Assembly (NCBI RefSeq): GCF_018986915.1
Contig: NZ_CP076723.1
Coordinates: forward strand, 2,637,501 to 2,701,500
Length of the DNA stretch: 64,000 nt
Direction of reading: 5' to 3'
DNA from: Geomonas oryzisoli
GTDB lineage: Bacteria; Desulfobacterota; Desulfuromonadia; Geobacterales; Geobacteraceae
The notes beneath the pieces are model-generated. The model was not told where the DNA came from, made no database searches, and saw only the letters and a program-made list of their open reading frames with translations. This document shows, piece after piece, positions 8,614 to 17,566 of this stretch (position 1 is its first letter; each line of letters begins with the position of its first letter). The translations under genes were made by a program, and so were the position numbers.

Positions 8614-8631
8614 GGTTGTCATCAGATAACC
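8614..8631 (+). promoter_or_regulatory. LexA operator
   Basis: GGTTGTCATCAGATAACC fits the Geobacter LexA motif GGTTnnCnnnnGnnnACC exactly, on both strands because it is palindromic. It ends 16 bases before the lexA start codon and overlaps the expected transcription start. It should autoregulate lexA and the genes behind it. Confidence 0.85.
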
Positions 8632-8647
8632 AGGAGGTGATCAACCA

Positions 8648-9253
8648 ATGGAGCAACTGACGTCACGGCAGCAGCAGGTGCTGGAGATCGTTGCCGAGCA
8701 CATCGAAGACTACGGCTACCCCCCCACCCTGCGCGAGATAGGGGCGAAGCTCGGTGTGAGCGGAACGCTTGGGGTCCTGAAACACCTGGAAGCGCTGGAG
8801 AAGAAGGGGTACCTGCGCCGCCAGGAGGGGAGCACCCGGGGGATCACCCTGAACCGGCAGGGTCAGGGAGCGAGTCTGCCCATCGTGGGGACGGTCCGGG
8901 CCGGGGCGCTGCACCCGGCCATCGAGGACATCGAGGGGCACTTCACCATCGACCGCTCCCAGCTGGACAAGGGGGGGACCTTCTTCCTGCGCGTGAAGGG
9001 GGATTCCATGATCCACGCCCACATCAAGGAGGGAGACCTCGCGCTGGTGCGCCCGCAACCGGACGCGCACAACAGGGACATAGTGGTCGCCATGGTGGCC
9101 GGAGAGGCAACCCTGAAGAGGTTTTACCGCGAGGCGAACCGGATCCGCCTGCAGCCCGAGAATCCCAACTACGCACCCATCTTCGTACAGGAGGGTGACG
9201 GCGAGGTGTCCATCGTCGGGAAAGTTGTTGGCATCTACCGGCAGATGGAGTAA
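8648..9253 (+). CDS. lexA: LexA repressor (SOS regulator)
   Basis: A 201-residue LexA. The N-terminal winged helix-turn-helix (LTSRQQQVLEIVAEHIEDYG..PTLREIG) is followed by the S24 autoprotease domain. The cleavage bond is A85-G86 (in VRAGAL), the nucleophile is S120 (KGDSMI) and the general base is K157 (TLKRF). All are present, so RecA-stimulated self-cleavage is expected. The ribosome-binding site is AGGAGG, 8 bases before ATG 8648. It is the first gene of a compact operon with a DUF6504-like small protein and dinB, behind a consensus LexA box. Confidence 0.97.
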   Translation: MEQLTSRQQQVLEIVAEHIEDYGYPPTLREIGAKLGVSGTLGVLKHLEALEKKGYLRRQEGSTRGITLNRQGQGASLPIVGTVRAGALHPAIEDIEGHFTIDRSQLDKGGTFFLRVKGDSMIHAHIKEGDLALVRPQPDAHNRDIVVAMVAGEATLKRFYREANRIRLQPENPNYAPIFVQEGDGEVSIVGKVVGIYRQME

Positions 9254-9257
9254 TTTC

Positions 9258-9503
9258 ATGCAGCGCCTGTGCGACAGCATAAGGGTCGCCGCCATCTTCG
9301 CCCCCGGCGCCGGGATCCGGCCGGTCTGGTTCGAGTGGCGCCGCCAAAAGCACGCCGTCACCCGCCTCTCCTACTCATGGCAGGACTCCCTGGGGGGCGC
9401 CACCCGCTTGCACTTCGCGGTCTGTGACGACAGCAACATCTACGAACTGATGTACGACACCTCCGACCAGAACTGGACCCTTATGGGGGTCGAGGAGCAG
9501 TAG
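9258..9503 (+). CDS. Small SOS-operon protein, DUF6504-like
   Basis: An 81-residue protein starting at ATG 9258, 4 bases after lexA, with dinB beginning 3 bases after its stop. The pattern RPVWFEWRRQKHAVTRLSYSWQD ... NIYELMYDTSDQNWTLMGV matches what I know of DUF6504 proteins: a R(F/W)xWRxxxxxVxxV strand pair and a closing VYxL-hD--tdxWxL-V. Those proteins sit beside imuB/dnaE2-type mutagenesis genes in Actinobacteria. The assignment is by eye. Position between lexA and a Y-family polymerase argues for a translesion-synthesis accessory role. Confidence 0.65.
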   Translation: MQRLCDSIRVAAIFAPGAGIRPVWFEWRRQKHAVTRLSYSWQDSLGGATRLHFAVCDDSNIYELMYDTSDQNWTLMGVEEQ

Positions 9504-9506
9504 GAC

Positions 9507-10736
9507 TTGGCAGAGCAGCGCATCATCCTGCACATCGACATGAACGCCTTCTTCGCCTCGGTGGAGCAGCAGTCGAACCCCGCCCTGCAGGGGAAACCGG
9601 TTGCCGTCATCGGCGCGGCCAAGCGCACCATCGTCACCACCTGCTCCTACGAGGCGCGCGCCTTCGGGGTCAAGACCGGGATGAACAGCTGGGAGGCGCG
9701 CCAGAAGTGCCCGGAACTGATCTTCGTGGTCGGCAACAACAAGAAGTACAGCTACACCTCGAAGCAGATCATCGGCATCATGCGCGAGTACACCCCGCTC
9801 GTGGAGGTCTTCTCCATCGACGAGGCGTTCCTGGACGTGACCGGGAGCCTGAGCCTCTTCGGCACCCCGGAAGCGATCGCCGGGATGATCAAGGAGCGCA
9901 TCCGGGAGCGTTTCGGGCTCACCTGTTCGGTAGGGATCGCGCCCAACAAGCTCCTGGCCAAGCTCGCTTCGGACATGCAGAAGCCCGACGGGCTCACGGT
10001 GATCGCACCGGAGCGGGTGGCCCAGGTCATGGAGCGGCTGCCGATCCAGCAGCTGTGCGGCATCGGCGCCAAGACCCAGCAGCAGCTGGCGGCGTTCGGC
10101 ATCAGGACCTGCGGCGAGCTGGCGAGGTTCCCGGTCGACATCCTGAAGAAGAAATTCGGAGTTACCGGGGAGCGGCTGCACTACATGGGGCTGGGTGTGG
10201 ACGACGCGCCGGTGGTCCCCGAGGAGGAGGCCGAGGAGGTGAAGAGTGTTGGTCACAGCACCACGCTGGACGCCGACCTGTGCCAGCGCTCGGAGATACT
10301 GGCGGTGCTGCTGCAGCTCTCCGAGATGGTGGGGAGACGGGCCCGGAAATACCGCGTCACCGGCAAGACCGTGACCCTGACCGTCCGCTACCCGGATTTC
10401 ACCACCTTCTCCCGCCAGATGAGCCGATCGGCCCCCACCAACAACAGTGACGAGATCTACCGGGACGCGGTACAGCTGCTGGACCAGCTGGAGCTTGCTC
10501 AGCCGGTCCGCCTGCTCGGCGTGCGCATCACCAACCTCACCCACCAGGCCGAGCAGCTGCCGCTGTTTGAGAGCGAACGAAAAAAGGCGCTCGTGGCGAG
10601 CGCCATGGATCGTGTCAACAACAGGTTCGGGGATTTTTCGGTCACCTTCGGCACCCTGCTCGGCAAGGAATGCGGCGCCAAGGTCATTTCGCCGGCCTGG
10701 AAGCCGGAGGGGGTTCGCAACGTAGACGCGGAGTGA
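9507..10736 (+). CDS. dinB: DNA polymerase IV (Y-family translesion polymerase)
   Basis: A 409-residue error-prone polymerase. Catalytic acidic residues are visible: D11 (HIDMNAFFASVEQ) and D105/E106 (SIDEAFLD). The steric-gate aromatic follows in FFASVE. The helix-hairpin-helix region (PIQQLCGIGAKTQQQLAAFGI) and little-finger domain follow. A beta-clamp-binding motif QLPLF is at ~350-354, followed by a conserved extension to the C-terminus rather than lying at the very end. The start is TTG 9507, with GAGGAG inside the end of the preceding gene. Damage-inducible through the LexA box at 8614. Confidence 0.95.
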   Translation: MAEQRIILHIDMNAFFASVEQQSNPALQGKPVAVIGAAKRTIVTTCSYEARAFGVKTGMNSWEARQKCPELIFVVGNNKKYSYTSKQIIGIMREYTPLVEVFSIDEAFLDVTGSLSLFGTPEAIAGMIKERIRERFGLTCSVGIAPNKLLAKLASDMQKPDGLTVIAPERVAQVMERLPIQQLCGIGAKTQQQLAAFGIRTCGELARFPVDILKKKFGVTGERLHYMGLGVDDAPVVPEEEAEEVKSVGHSTTLDADLCQRSEILAVLLQLSEMVGRRARKYRVTGKTVTLTVRYPDFTTFSRQMSRSAPTNNSDEIYRDAVQLLDQLELAQPVRLLGVRITNLTHQAEQLPLFESERKKALVASAMDRVNNRFGDFSVTFGTLLGKECGAKVISPAWKPEGVRNVDAE

Positions 10737-10785
10737 GCGGTACCGCGGGATGAAGGTTAACGAGAGCGGTCCTGCGGGCGGGCTG

Positions 10786-11955
10786 TCACAGCCTCCGGAT
10801 CAGCTGCAGCAACAGCCTCCCGTTTGCCGCCGGGTCGAAGTAGCGCCGGCACTTGTCCGCCCCGCTTCGGCCGATCTTCGCGGCGGTTTCCGGGTGGTCG
10901 AGGCAGTACTCGAGGGCACCGGCGATGGCGGTGACGTTGCCGGGCTCGACGATGATGGCGTCCTCCATATGGCTCAGGTAGCGGCGCACGTCTCCCACGT
11001 CCGAGACGATCACCGGGTTGCCGGTGGCCAGGTATTCGCCCAGTTTGAAGGGGAAACCAGCGTTGGCGTAGGTCGAGCCGGTCCGGGTCACGCAGAGAAC
11101 GTCCGCCCCCTGCAAAAAACGGTAGAAGGCACTGTTCTCCAGGTAGCCGATGTACTGTATCGCGGGGTTCGCCGCGATGCGCGGCTGGTAGAGCTTGACG
11201 CTCGCCCCGGTGCCGCAGAGCATGAGGGTGCAGTTCCCCTTCTTTTCCTGCACCTTCTCGAAGGCGTCCAGGAGCTGCTCGATGCCGTCCTTCCTGGCGA
11301 ACGACCCCGCGTAGACGATCCTCATCGGCCCCGGTTCCCTTTCCCCGACACCTTGCGCCTCGCACTTGGCCGAGATCGGGATCAGGCACAGCGGTACCGA
11401 CAGCGCAACCTTCTTGCCGTAGAGCTTTCTCAGGTAATTGGAGATGACCACCACGCCGTCGGCCAGCCCCAGAAAGAACCGGTCCAGGACCTCGCCGGCC
11501 AGCCACCTGAGCTTCCCGGGGAGGCTCAGCTTGTCGTCGATATAGGTGCTGTCCTCGACGATGTCGAACACGACGAAATACCCCATGCGCTTCGCCGCCA
11601 GGATGAAAAGAAGATTTTCGACCGTCACCCCGCCGTAGCTGTAGAGCACGTTTCTCACCTGCGGGACCCGCCACTGCTTCAGGGCGACGATCCCGTCCCT
11701 GTGATACCTGAACAGGGCCGGAAGCAGGGAGAACCCGAGCTTGAGATCGGCCCCGATGCGCCGGTACGGGGTCCCCTGATAGCTCCCTTCCAGGTCCTCG
11801 TCCGGGACCTCCCCCGTGGGCCTTAGCTGCAGCACCCTGGTGCTCGCCGAATTGAGGTTCAGATAATCCAGGAAATGCTGGATCCGCTTGGTCGATGCCA
11901 TCCCCGAGGGGTAGCCGAATTTCCCCATGAATACCACGTTGATGTCGCTTCCCAT
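10786..11955 (-). CDS. GT4-type glycosyltransferase
   Basis: A 389-residue GT-B fold enzyme. The N-terminal Rossmann half starts VVFMGKFGYPSGMASTKRIQHFLDYL (glycine loop after the first strand). The C-terminal half has the GPMRIVYAGSFARKDGIEQLLDAFEKVQ strand-loop of GT4 enzymes, then GFPFKLGEYLATGNPVIVSDVGDVRRYL, where the E of LGEYLA is the nucleotide-sugar-binding Glu (EX7E region). It is the last gene of the three-gene operon with the cyclase-domain protein and the UDP-sugar dehydrogenase. GGGAG lies 8 bases upstream of ATG 11955. Donor and acceptor unknown; a role in surface polysaccharide assembly is inferred. Confidence 0.85.
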   Translation of the reverse strand: MGSDINVVFMGKFGYPSGMASTKRIQHFLDYLNLNSASTRVLQLRPTGEVPDEDLEGSYQGTPYRRIGADLKLGFSLLPALFRYHRDGIVALKQWRVPQVRNVLYSYGGVTVENLLFILAAKRMGYFVVFDIVEDSTYIDDKLSLPGKLRWLAGEVLDRFFLGLADGVVVISNYLRKLYGKKVALSVPLCLIPISAKCEAQGVGEREPGPMRIVYAGSFARKDGIEQLLDAFEKVQEKKGNCTLMLCGTGASVKLYQPRIAANPAIQYIGYLENSAFYRFLQGADVLCVTRTGSTYANAGFPFKLGEYLATGNPVIVSDVGDVRRYLSHMEDAIIVEPGNVTAIAGALEYCLDHPETAAKIGRSGADKCRRYFDPAANGRLLLQLIRRL

Positions 11956-11976
11956 GACAGGCTCTCCCGTTTCCCG

Positions 11977-13314
11977 CTAAAACCCCGGCACACCGGTGGG
12001 AATCTGATCCCAATAGGTGACCGAGCCGTTGTGCCAGCGTACGATCTGGACGCTCTCGTCCTGCGAGATGACGATGGCGATGGCCTGGTGCAGCCGCTGA
12101 CAGAGGCGATACGCCGCCCGGTGCCTGGTGCCCACCCCCTCGCTCAGTACCGACTCGCACTGTTCGCCCTCCGTGTCCAGGGCATGCGCCACCATTCCCA
12201 CGCTGTCGAGATCCCCCGATATGACGCCGCCGAAGCCGAGCAGCTCCTGGCGCTTGGTGATGACCACCGCGCCGTCCACGGCGGAGAGCGCCGCGATGAA
12301 GTGGGCGACGTCGAAGATGGCCTCGTCCAGAAGCGCTATGTTCTCGTTCTTGCTGTTGACGTACTCGTGCCACCCCACCATCCTCCCCTCCGAGGCCGCG
12401 CTCCCGTTGATCTCCGCCAGGGTATTCATGATACGCAGGGTGAGCGACAGGAAGCGCTGCCGCGAATCGAATTCCAGGAACTGGTACTTCAGGGTCAGGT
12501 ACGGGTTCTGCTCCATGATCTCCTCGGCCATCTCCGCCGGCAGGTACACCAACAGGCCGCCATGGTTGGAATTCCTGATCACGCTGATAATGCGGCGGAT
12601 CGCCTGCTGGCCGATCTTGCTGCCGAACTGCGGGTCAAGGTCGGCCCAGGGGCGCTCGGCGCGCTGCCGTGCCTTGCGGTGCAGGGCGAAGGTTTCGTCG
12701 TTCAGGGAGGCGAGGCTCTTCATCATCCAGTCGGAGTTGAAGACGTCGAGGGTAGGACAGTTGATCTGCCCCCCGTTCAGCGAGGCGATGATCTCGTCCC
12801 CGATGCAGACCGAGATCTGCCCGGGACCGGTGACGTAGACCACCAGGCTGGGCGGCATGGGGGGGGAGGTTTTCCTGCCGCCGTACACGGCATGCATCCA
12901 ACGGGTCCCCGAGTGGAGCAGCCCCCAGATCTGGGCGCCCAGGGCCGGGTCGATGAAGATGCCGATCAGGGTGCGGTAGAAGTCGGCGGCGGGCGCCAGG
13001 CGGTGCAGCTCGTACTCGTTGAAGGGACGCGTCCTAGAGAAGATGAGGCGGTGCATCCCGGTCGGCGGCCCCTCGTGGGCGGCGAACAGGTAGGAGTCCC
13101 TGATGATCAGTCGGAACATGACGGGGCGCTCCTCCTCGCGCAAAAGGCTCGCCTGGTAGCAGGTCGAGATCACCTGTTCCAGTACCCCGCGTTCGGGGAG
13201 CTGCAGGCTCCCCCGCTCCGCCTCCGGGCAAACCCGGTCCAGGAAAGCCTCGTCCCGCCACCGCGCGTGGATGAAGGCGACCAGTTCCCTGGGGTAGCTA
13301 TGTCCCTCTCTCAT
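11977..13314 (-). CDS. Diadenylate cyclase (DAC/DisA_N) domain protein with large N-terminal sensor region (DACNV type)
   Basis: A 445-residue protein. The C-terminal ~120 residues carry both DAC hallmarks: DGAVVI with a following GFGGVI at ~347-364, and GTRHRAAYRLCQ with RHR at ~397-399. DAC domains make c-di-AMP from two ATP. The ~300-residue N-terminal part (including ARWRDEAFLDRVCPEAERG and SLVVYVTGPGQISVCIGD) fits the predicted sensor class called DACNV that precedes some DAC domains. ATG 13314 is used (GGAGG 5 bases upstream); GTG 13326 is the alternative. It is 16 bases behind the UDP-sugar dehydrogenase and 21 ahead of a GT4 gene. No membrane segment is seen, so it is probably cytosolic. 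Confidence 0.82.
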   Translation of the reverse strand: MREGHSYPRELVAFIHARWRDEAFLDRVCPEAERGSLQLPERGVLEQVISTCYQASLLREEERPVMFRLIIRDSYLFAAHEGPPTGMHRLIFSRTRPFNEYELHRLAPAADFYRTLIGIFIDPALGAQIWGLLHSGTRWMHAVYGGRKTSPPMPPSLVVYVTGPGQISVCIGDEIIASLNGGQINCPTLDVFNSDWMMKSLASLNDETFALHRKARQRAERPWADLDPQFGSKIGQQAIRRIISVIRNSNHGGLLVYLPAEMAEEIMEQNPYLTLKYQFLEFDSRQRFLSLTLRIMNTLAEINGSAASEGRMVGWHEYVNSKNENIALLDEAIFDVAHFIAALSAVDGAVVITKRQELLGFGGVISGDLDSVGMVAHALDTEGEQCESVLSEGVGTRHRAAYRLCQRLHQAIAIVISQDESVQIVRWHNGSVTYWDQIPTGVPGF

Positions 13315-13330
13315 GCCGTCCTCCACCCCC

Positions 13331-14617
13331 TCACAGGCACCAGACCCTGATCCCCGCGGCGGCCATCTGACGGTTGTCGTAGATCCCCTTGACGTCGATC
13401 AGGACCGGGTTCTCCACCATGAGGCTCGCGAACTTGGCCGGGGTCCACTGCCGGTAGACGTCGTGGGCCACCGCCACGATGACCGCCACGGCCGGTTGCA
13501 GCCGGTCCGGCTCCTTGAGCGTCACCCCGTAGGCACTCCTGGCCTCCAGGGGATCGGCCATCGGGTCGCAGACCTGGATCTTCAGCCCGTAGTCCCCCAG
13601 CTCGGCCAGGATGTCCACCACCTTGGAGTTCCTGAGGTCAGGGCAGTTCTCCTTGAAGGTGAGACCCAGCACCGTCACGTAGGAGCCCAGCACATGGTGC
13701 CCCGCCCTGATGATCTCCTTAACCGCACGCTGCGCCACGAATTTCCCCATGCCGTCGTTGATGCGCCGCCCGGCGAGGATCACCTGCGGGATGTATCCGA
13801 TCTTTTCGGCCTGGTAGGTCAGATAGTACGGGTCGACGCCGATGCAGTGCCCCCCGACCAGCCCCGGTTTGAAGTTGAGGAAGTTCCACTTGCTCCCCGC
13901 CGCAGCCAGCACCTCGCTGGTGTCGATGCCGAGCCGGTCAAAGATGAGTGCCAGCTCGTTCATGAGGGCGATGTTCAGGTCGCGCTGGGTGTTCTCGATC
14001 ACCTTGGCCGCCTCGGCAACCCGGATGGAGGGAGCCCGGTGCACCCCCGGGACCACCACCTCGGAGTACACCGAGGCGACCACGTCCAGAGTGCGGGTGT
14101 CCTGGCCGGAAACCACCTTCAGGATACTGGTGAAGGTGTGCTCCTTGTCGCCGGGGTTGATCCGCTCCGGGCTGTACCCCACGGTGAACTCTTCCGGGCT
14201 CTTCATCCCCGAAACCCGCTCCAGGATGGGGAGGCAGATCTCCTCGGTCACACCCGGGTACACCGTGGACTCGTACACGACGATGTCCCCCTTCTTGAGG
14301 GCCTTCCCCACCGTCTCCGACGCGCTGCACAACAGGGAAAGATCGGGCTGGTTGGCCGGATCGACCGGGGTGGGAACGGCCACCACGTGGAAGTCGGCCT
14401 CGCGCAGGTCCTCGATCCTGTTGGTGTAGCAGATGTCCGCGCTGACGAGTTCCTCGGCGGCGACCTCGCCGGTCCGATCGCACCCCGCGCGCAACTCGTC
14501 GATCCTTGTCGTGCTGATGTCAAAGCCGATGGTGCTGCGCATCTTGCCGAACGCCACCGCCACCGGCAGGCCGACGTAGCCCAACCCCACCACCGAAATC
14601 TTACGTCCGTGCCCCAT
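13331..14617 (-). CDS. tviB: UDP-N-acetyl-hexosamine 6-dehydrogenase (TviB/VipA type)
   Basis: A 428-residue nucleotide-sugar dehydrogenase. The N-terminal NAD site is ISVVGLGYVGLPVAVAFG. The catalytic Cys ~258 lies in LVGGHCIGVDPYYL, and the C-terminal UDP-binding domain starts around VTVLGLTFKENCPDLRNSKVVDIL. The ENTQRDLNIALMNE and AGSKWNFLNFKPGLVGGHC stretches are typical of the TviB/WbpA group that oxidises UDP-GlcNAc or UDP-GalNAc to the uronic acid for capsule or O-antigen. It leads the operon with the DAC protein and a glycosyltransferase. It is distinguished from UDP-glucose dehydrogenase by those motifs; exact epimer unknown. Confidence 0.85.
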   Translation of the reverse strand: MGHGRKISVVGLGYVGLPVAVAFGKMRSTIGFDISTTRIDELRAGCDRTGEVAAEELVSADICYTNRIEDLREADFHVVAVPTPVDPANQPDLSLLCSASETVGKALKKGDIVVYESTVYPGVTEEICLPILERVSGMKSPEEFTVGYSPERINPGDKEHTFTSILKVVSGQDTRTLDVVASVYSEVVVPGVHRAPSIRVAEAAKVIENTQRDLNIALMNELALIFDRLGIDTSEVLAAAGSKWNFLNFKPGLVGGHCIGVDPYYLTYQAEKIGYIPQVILAGRRINDGMGKFVAQRAVKEIIRAGHHVLGSYVTVLGLTFKENCPDLRNSKVVDILAELGDYGLKIQVCDPMADPLEARSAYGVTLKEPDRLQPAVAVIVAVAHDVYRQWTPAKFASLMVENPVLIDVKGIYDNRQMAAAGIRVWCL

Positions 14618-14930
14618 GCCGCACCTCCCTTGCCGGCCCCTTGTGCCGGTCGTTCACGCCTGCGTCACCTTCGCCCCATTCCTGCTGCCCATAGCGCGGA
14701 CAGCAGCGCCCCCCGCCCCCACAAAAAAACATTAGGCAATTTTAAGTTATTTGCCGCAAAGCTCCAGAGAGCGGGTGCAAAAAATGCATTTTTTCGCCGC
14801 CCCCCCGACGACGCCCCTCCCCGCTCCCCCGGGCCTACCGTTTCTTGGCTAACCAGGGCGGGGAAGCTTTACATGACCCCGCGATTTTGCTAAGATGCCC
14901 GCGTTTCTCTTCCCCCGAAAAGGTTTCCAA
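14618..14930. other. Divergent intergenic region tviB / mutS
   Basis: 313 bases without a gene. It holds the mutS promoter (14868-14896) and a perfect 16-base palindrome AAAAAATGCATTTTTT at 14779-14794. The rest is C-rich. No clear promoter for the minus-strand operon was found. Confidence 0.6.
14868..14896 (+). promoter_or_regulatory. mutS promoter
   Basis: TTTACA (14868-14873), a 17-base spacer, then TAAGAT (14891-14896). The upstream in-frame ATG at 14895 overlaps this -10 and so would not be transcribed. This supports ATG 14931 as the mutS start. Confidence 0.55.
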
Positions 14931-17540
14931 ATGTCTGAAATGACGCCCATGATGCGGCAGTTCCTCGAGATTAAGGCAGAACACCCCGACGCCATCCTCT
15001 TCTTCCGGTGCGGCGACTTCTACGAAATGTTCCTCGACGATGCGGTGAAGGCCTCCCGCATCCTCGGCATCACCCTCACCTCGCGCAACAAGAACGCCGA
15101 CGGGTCCGAGGTCCCCCTGTGCGGGGTCCCCTACCATTCCTGCGCCCCCTATATCGCCAAGCTGGTCGAGGCCGGCGAGAAGGTCGCCATCTGCGAACAG
15201 GCCGAAGACCCCAAGCTCGCCAAGGGGATCGTGAAGCGCGAGGTGGTGAAGGTGATCACGCCCGGTCTCGTGGTCGAGGATGCCTCGCTTTCCCCCAAGG
15301 AAAACAACTACCTCCTCGCCCTTTGCTGCGACGGCGAGTGCTACGGCCTCTCCTACCTGGACCTCTCCACCGGCGAGTTCCGCGTCACAGAGCTCTCCGG
15401 TCTGCAGGCGGCACTGGCCGAGGTGGCCTGCATTGCGCCGCGCGAGATCATCCTCCCCTCTTCCTTCCGGGAGCCGCAACGGTCGAAGGAGATGGCGCCG
15501 GTCGCCACCGACCGCAGCGTCACCTACTTCGAGGAGTGGGTCTACGACACCGACTACTGCAACCGCCTGATCGGCAACCAGTTCAAGGGCGCCAGCGCCG
15601 AGACCCTGGGGTGCCACACCCTGCCGGTGGCGCTGCTCGCGGCAGGGGCCGTGCTGCACTACCTGGTGGACACCCAGAAGGGGAATGCCCCGCACGTCAC
15701 CGGGATCACCCCCTACAGCCAGAACCAGCACCTGCTCCTGGACGAGTCGACCCGGCGCAACCTGGAGCTCACCCAGACCATCTCCGACGGCAAGAGGAAG
15801 GGGTCGCTGCTGGGGCTCATGGACCGCACCGTCACCGCCATGGGGGGGAGAAAGCTCAAGCAGTGGATCAACTACCCGCTCATGGACCAGGAGAAGATCC
15901 TCCGGCGCCAGGACGCGCTGCAGGAGCTGATCGAGGCACCCGGCGTGAGAGCCGAGCTGAAGACGCTCCTGTCCGGGGTCTACGACCTGGAACGCCTGAA
16001 CGGGCGCATCAGCCTCGCCTCGGCCTCGGCCAAGGATCTGGCCGCGCTCAAAGCGTCCCTTTCCCGGCTTCCCGCCATCAAGGAGCAGGTCGCCGCCTGC
16101 GCGGCACCCCTTCTGAAGGAGCTGGACGGCGGCATCGACCCGCTCTCGGAGATCTGCGACCTGATCACCCGCGCCATCGTCGAGGATCCCCCGTTCGTCC
16201 TGCGCGACGGCGGCATCATCGCCGACGGCTACAACGCCGAACTGGACGAGCTGCGCGCCATCAGCCGCGAGGGTAAGGGATTCATCGCCCGGCTGGAGGC
16301 CCAGGAAAAGGGGCGCACCGGCATCTCCTCGCTCAAGATCCGCTACAACAAGGTGTTCGGCTACTACATCGAGGTGACCAAGGCCAACGTCTCCGCCATC
16401 CCCGAGGACTACATCAGGCGGCAGACCCTCGCCAACGCCGAGCGCTACATCACCCCGGAACTAAAGGAATACGAGGAGAAGGTGCTGGGGGCCGAGGACC
16501 GCATCAAGGACCTCGAGTTCAACCTGTTCCAGGAGGTCCGCGAGGCTGCCGCGGCGCAGGGGGAGCGGATCGCCAGGAGCGCAGACCGCCTGGCCTGCCT
16601 GGACGTCTTGGCCTCGCTCGCCGAACTCGCCCACGACAAGGGGTATTGCCGGCCCGAGGTGCACGACGGCAGCGAGCTCTCCATCACCGAGGGAAGGCAC
16701 CCGGTCATCGAGGATATGTACGCCTCGGAGCGCTTCGTCCCCAACGACACGCTGCTGGACAACGGCGAGAACCAGCTGATCATCATCACCGGCCCCAACA
16801 TGGCCGGTAAGTCGACCTTCATGCGCCAGGTGGCGCTGATCACCCTGATGGCGCAGATGGGGAGCTTCGTCCCGGCCGAGAAGGCCCGGATCCCGCTGGT
16901 GGATCGCATCTTCACCCGTGTCGGGGCCTCGGACAACCTGGCCCGCGGCCACTCCACCTTCATGGTGGAGATGATGGAGAGCGCCGCGATCCTGAGGGGT
17001 GCGACGGCCAAGAGCCTGGTGATCCTGGACGAGATCGGTCGCGGCACCTCCACCTTCGACGGGGTCTCCATCGCCTGGGCCGTCGCGGAGTTCCTGCACG
17101 ACAACAAGGCGCACGCGGCGAAGACGCTCTTCGCTACGCACTACCACGAGCTCACCGAGCTCGCCGTCACCCGCCCCGGGATCAAGAACTTCAACATCGC
17201 GGTCCGCGAGTGGAACGAGCGCATCATCTTCCTGAGAAAGATCGTTCCCGGCGGAGCCTCGCACTCCTACGGCATCCAGGTGGCGCGCCTGGCCGGGCTT
17301 CCCCAGGCGGTGATCGACCGCGCCAAGGAGATCCTCGCCAACCTGGAGAAGGGTGAGTACGGCGAAGGTGGCGTACCGCGGCTGGCGCGCGGCAAGAAGA
17401 CCCCGCCCCCCTCCCCGCAGCTCTCGCTCTTCGATGCGGGGGAGGACCTGATCCGGGAGAGGCTCAAAGGCGTGGAAGTGGCGCTCTTGACGCCGCTTGA
17501 GGCGCTGAACCTGGTGGACGAACTGAAGAGGATGATCTAG
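14931..17540 (+). CDS. mutS: DNA mismatch repair protein MutS
   Basis: An 869-residue MutS1. The mismatch-reading Phe-x-Glu motif is in GDFYEMF at ~28-34 (domain I). Connector, lever and clamp domains follow. The ABC-type ATPase has Walker [10 protein letters not shown] at ~621-629, Walker [17 protein letters not shown], and the late FATHYHEL switch. The C-terminus ends with a short tail ([25 protein letters not shown]) typical of the tetramer/MutL-contact region. Length matches the family (850-880). Start 14931 gives [15 protein letters not shown] is 7 bases upstream. The amidase gene begins 26 bases after the stop, so the two may be cotranscribed. Confidence 0.97.
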   Translation: MSEMTPMMRQFLEIKAEHPDAILFFRCGDFYEMFLDDAVKASRILGITLTSRNKNADGSEVPLCGVPYHSCAPYIAKLVEAGEKVAICEQAEDPKLAKGIVKREVVKVITPGLVVEDASLSPKENNYLLALCCDGECYGLSYLDLSTGEFRVTELSGLQAALAEVACIAPREIILPSSFREPQRSKEMAPVATDRSVTYFEEWVYDTDYCNRLIGNQFKGASAETLGCHTLPVALLAAGAVLHYLVDTQKGNAPHVTGITPYSQNQHLLLDESTRRNLELTQTISDGKRKGSLLGLMDRTVTAMGGRKLKQWINYPLMDQEKILRRQDALQELIEAPGVRAELKTLLSGVYDLERLNGRISLASASAKDLAALKASLSRLPAIKEQVAACAAPLLKELDGGIDPLSEICDLITRAIVEDPPFVLRDGGIIADGYNAELDELRAISREGKGFIARLEAQEKGRTGISSLKIRYNKVFGYYIEVTKANVSAIPEDYIRRQTLANAERYITPELKEYEEKVLGAEDRIKDLEFNLFQEVREAAAAQGERIARSADRLACLDVLASLAELAHDKGYCRPEVHDGSELSITEGRHPVIEDMYASERFVPNDTLLDNGENQLIIITGPNMAGKSTFMRQVALITLMAQMGSFVPAEKARIPLVDRIFTRVGASDNLARGHSTFMVEMMESAAILRGATAKSLVILDEIGRGTSTFDGVSIAWAVAEFLHDNKAHAAKTLFATHYHELTELAVTRPGIKNFNIAVREWNERIIFLRKIVPGGASHSYGIQVARLAGLPQAVIDRAKEILANLEKGEYGEGGVPRLARGKKTPPPSPQLSLFDAGEDLIRERLKGVEVALLTPLEALNLVDELKRMI

Positions 17541-17566
17541 ATGGCACCGACGAGAGGGCAAGGCGC

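Noticed and set aside
11875-14893. Two long plus-strand ORFs (491 and 526 codons) opposite the DAC and dehydrogenase genes
   Set aside because: Antisense shadows of recognisable minus-strand enzymes; no family motifs.
14895-14930. Upstream MutS start at 14895
   Set aside because: The ATG overlaps the proposed -10 and adds residues not typical of MutS; ATG 14931 fits family N-termini.
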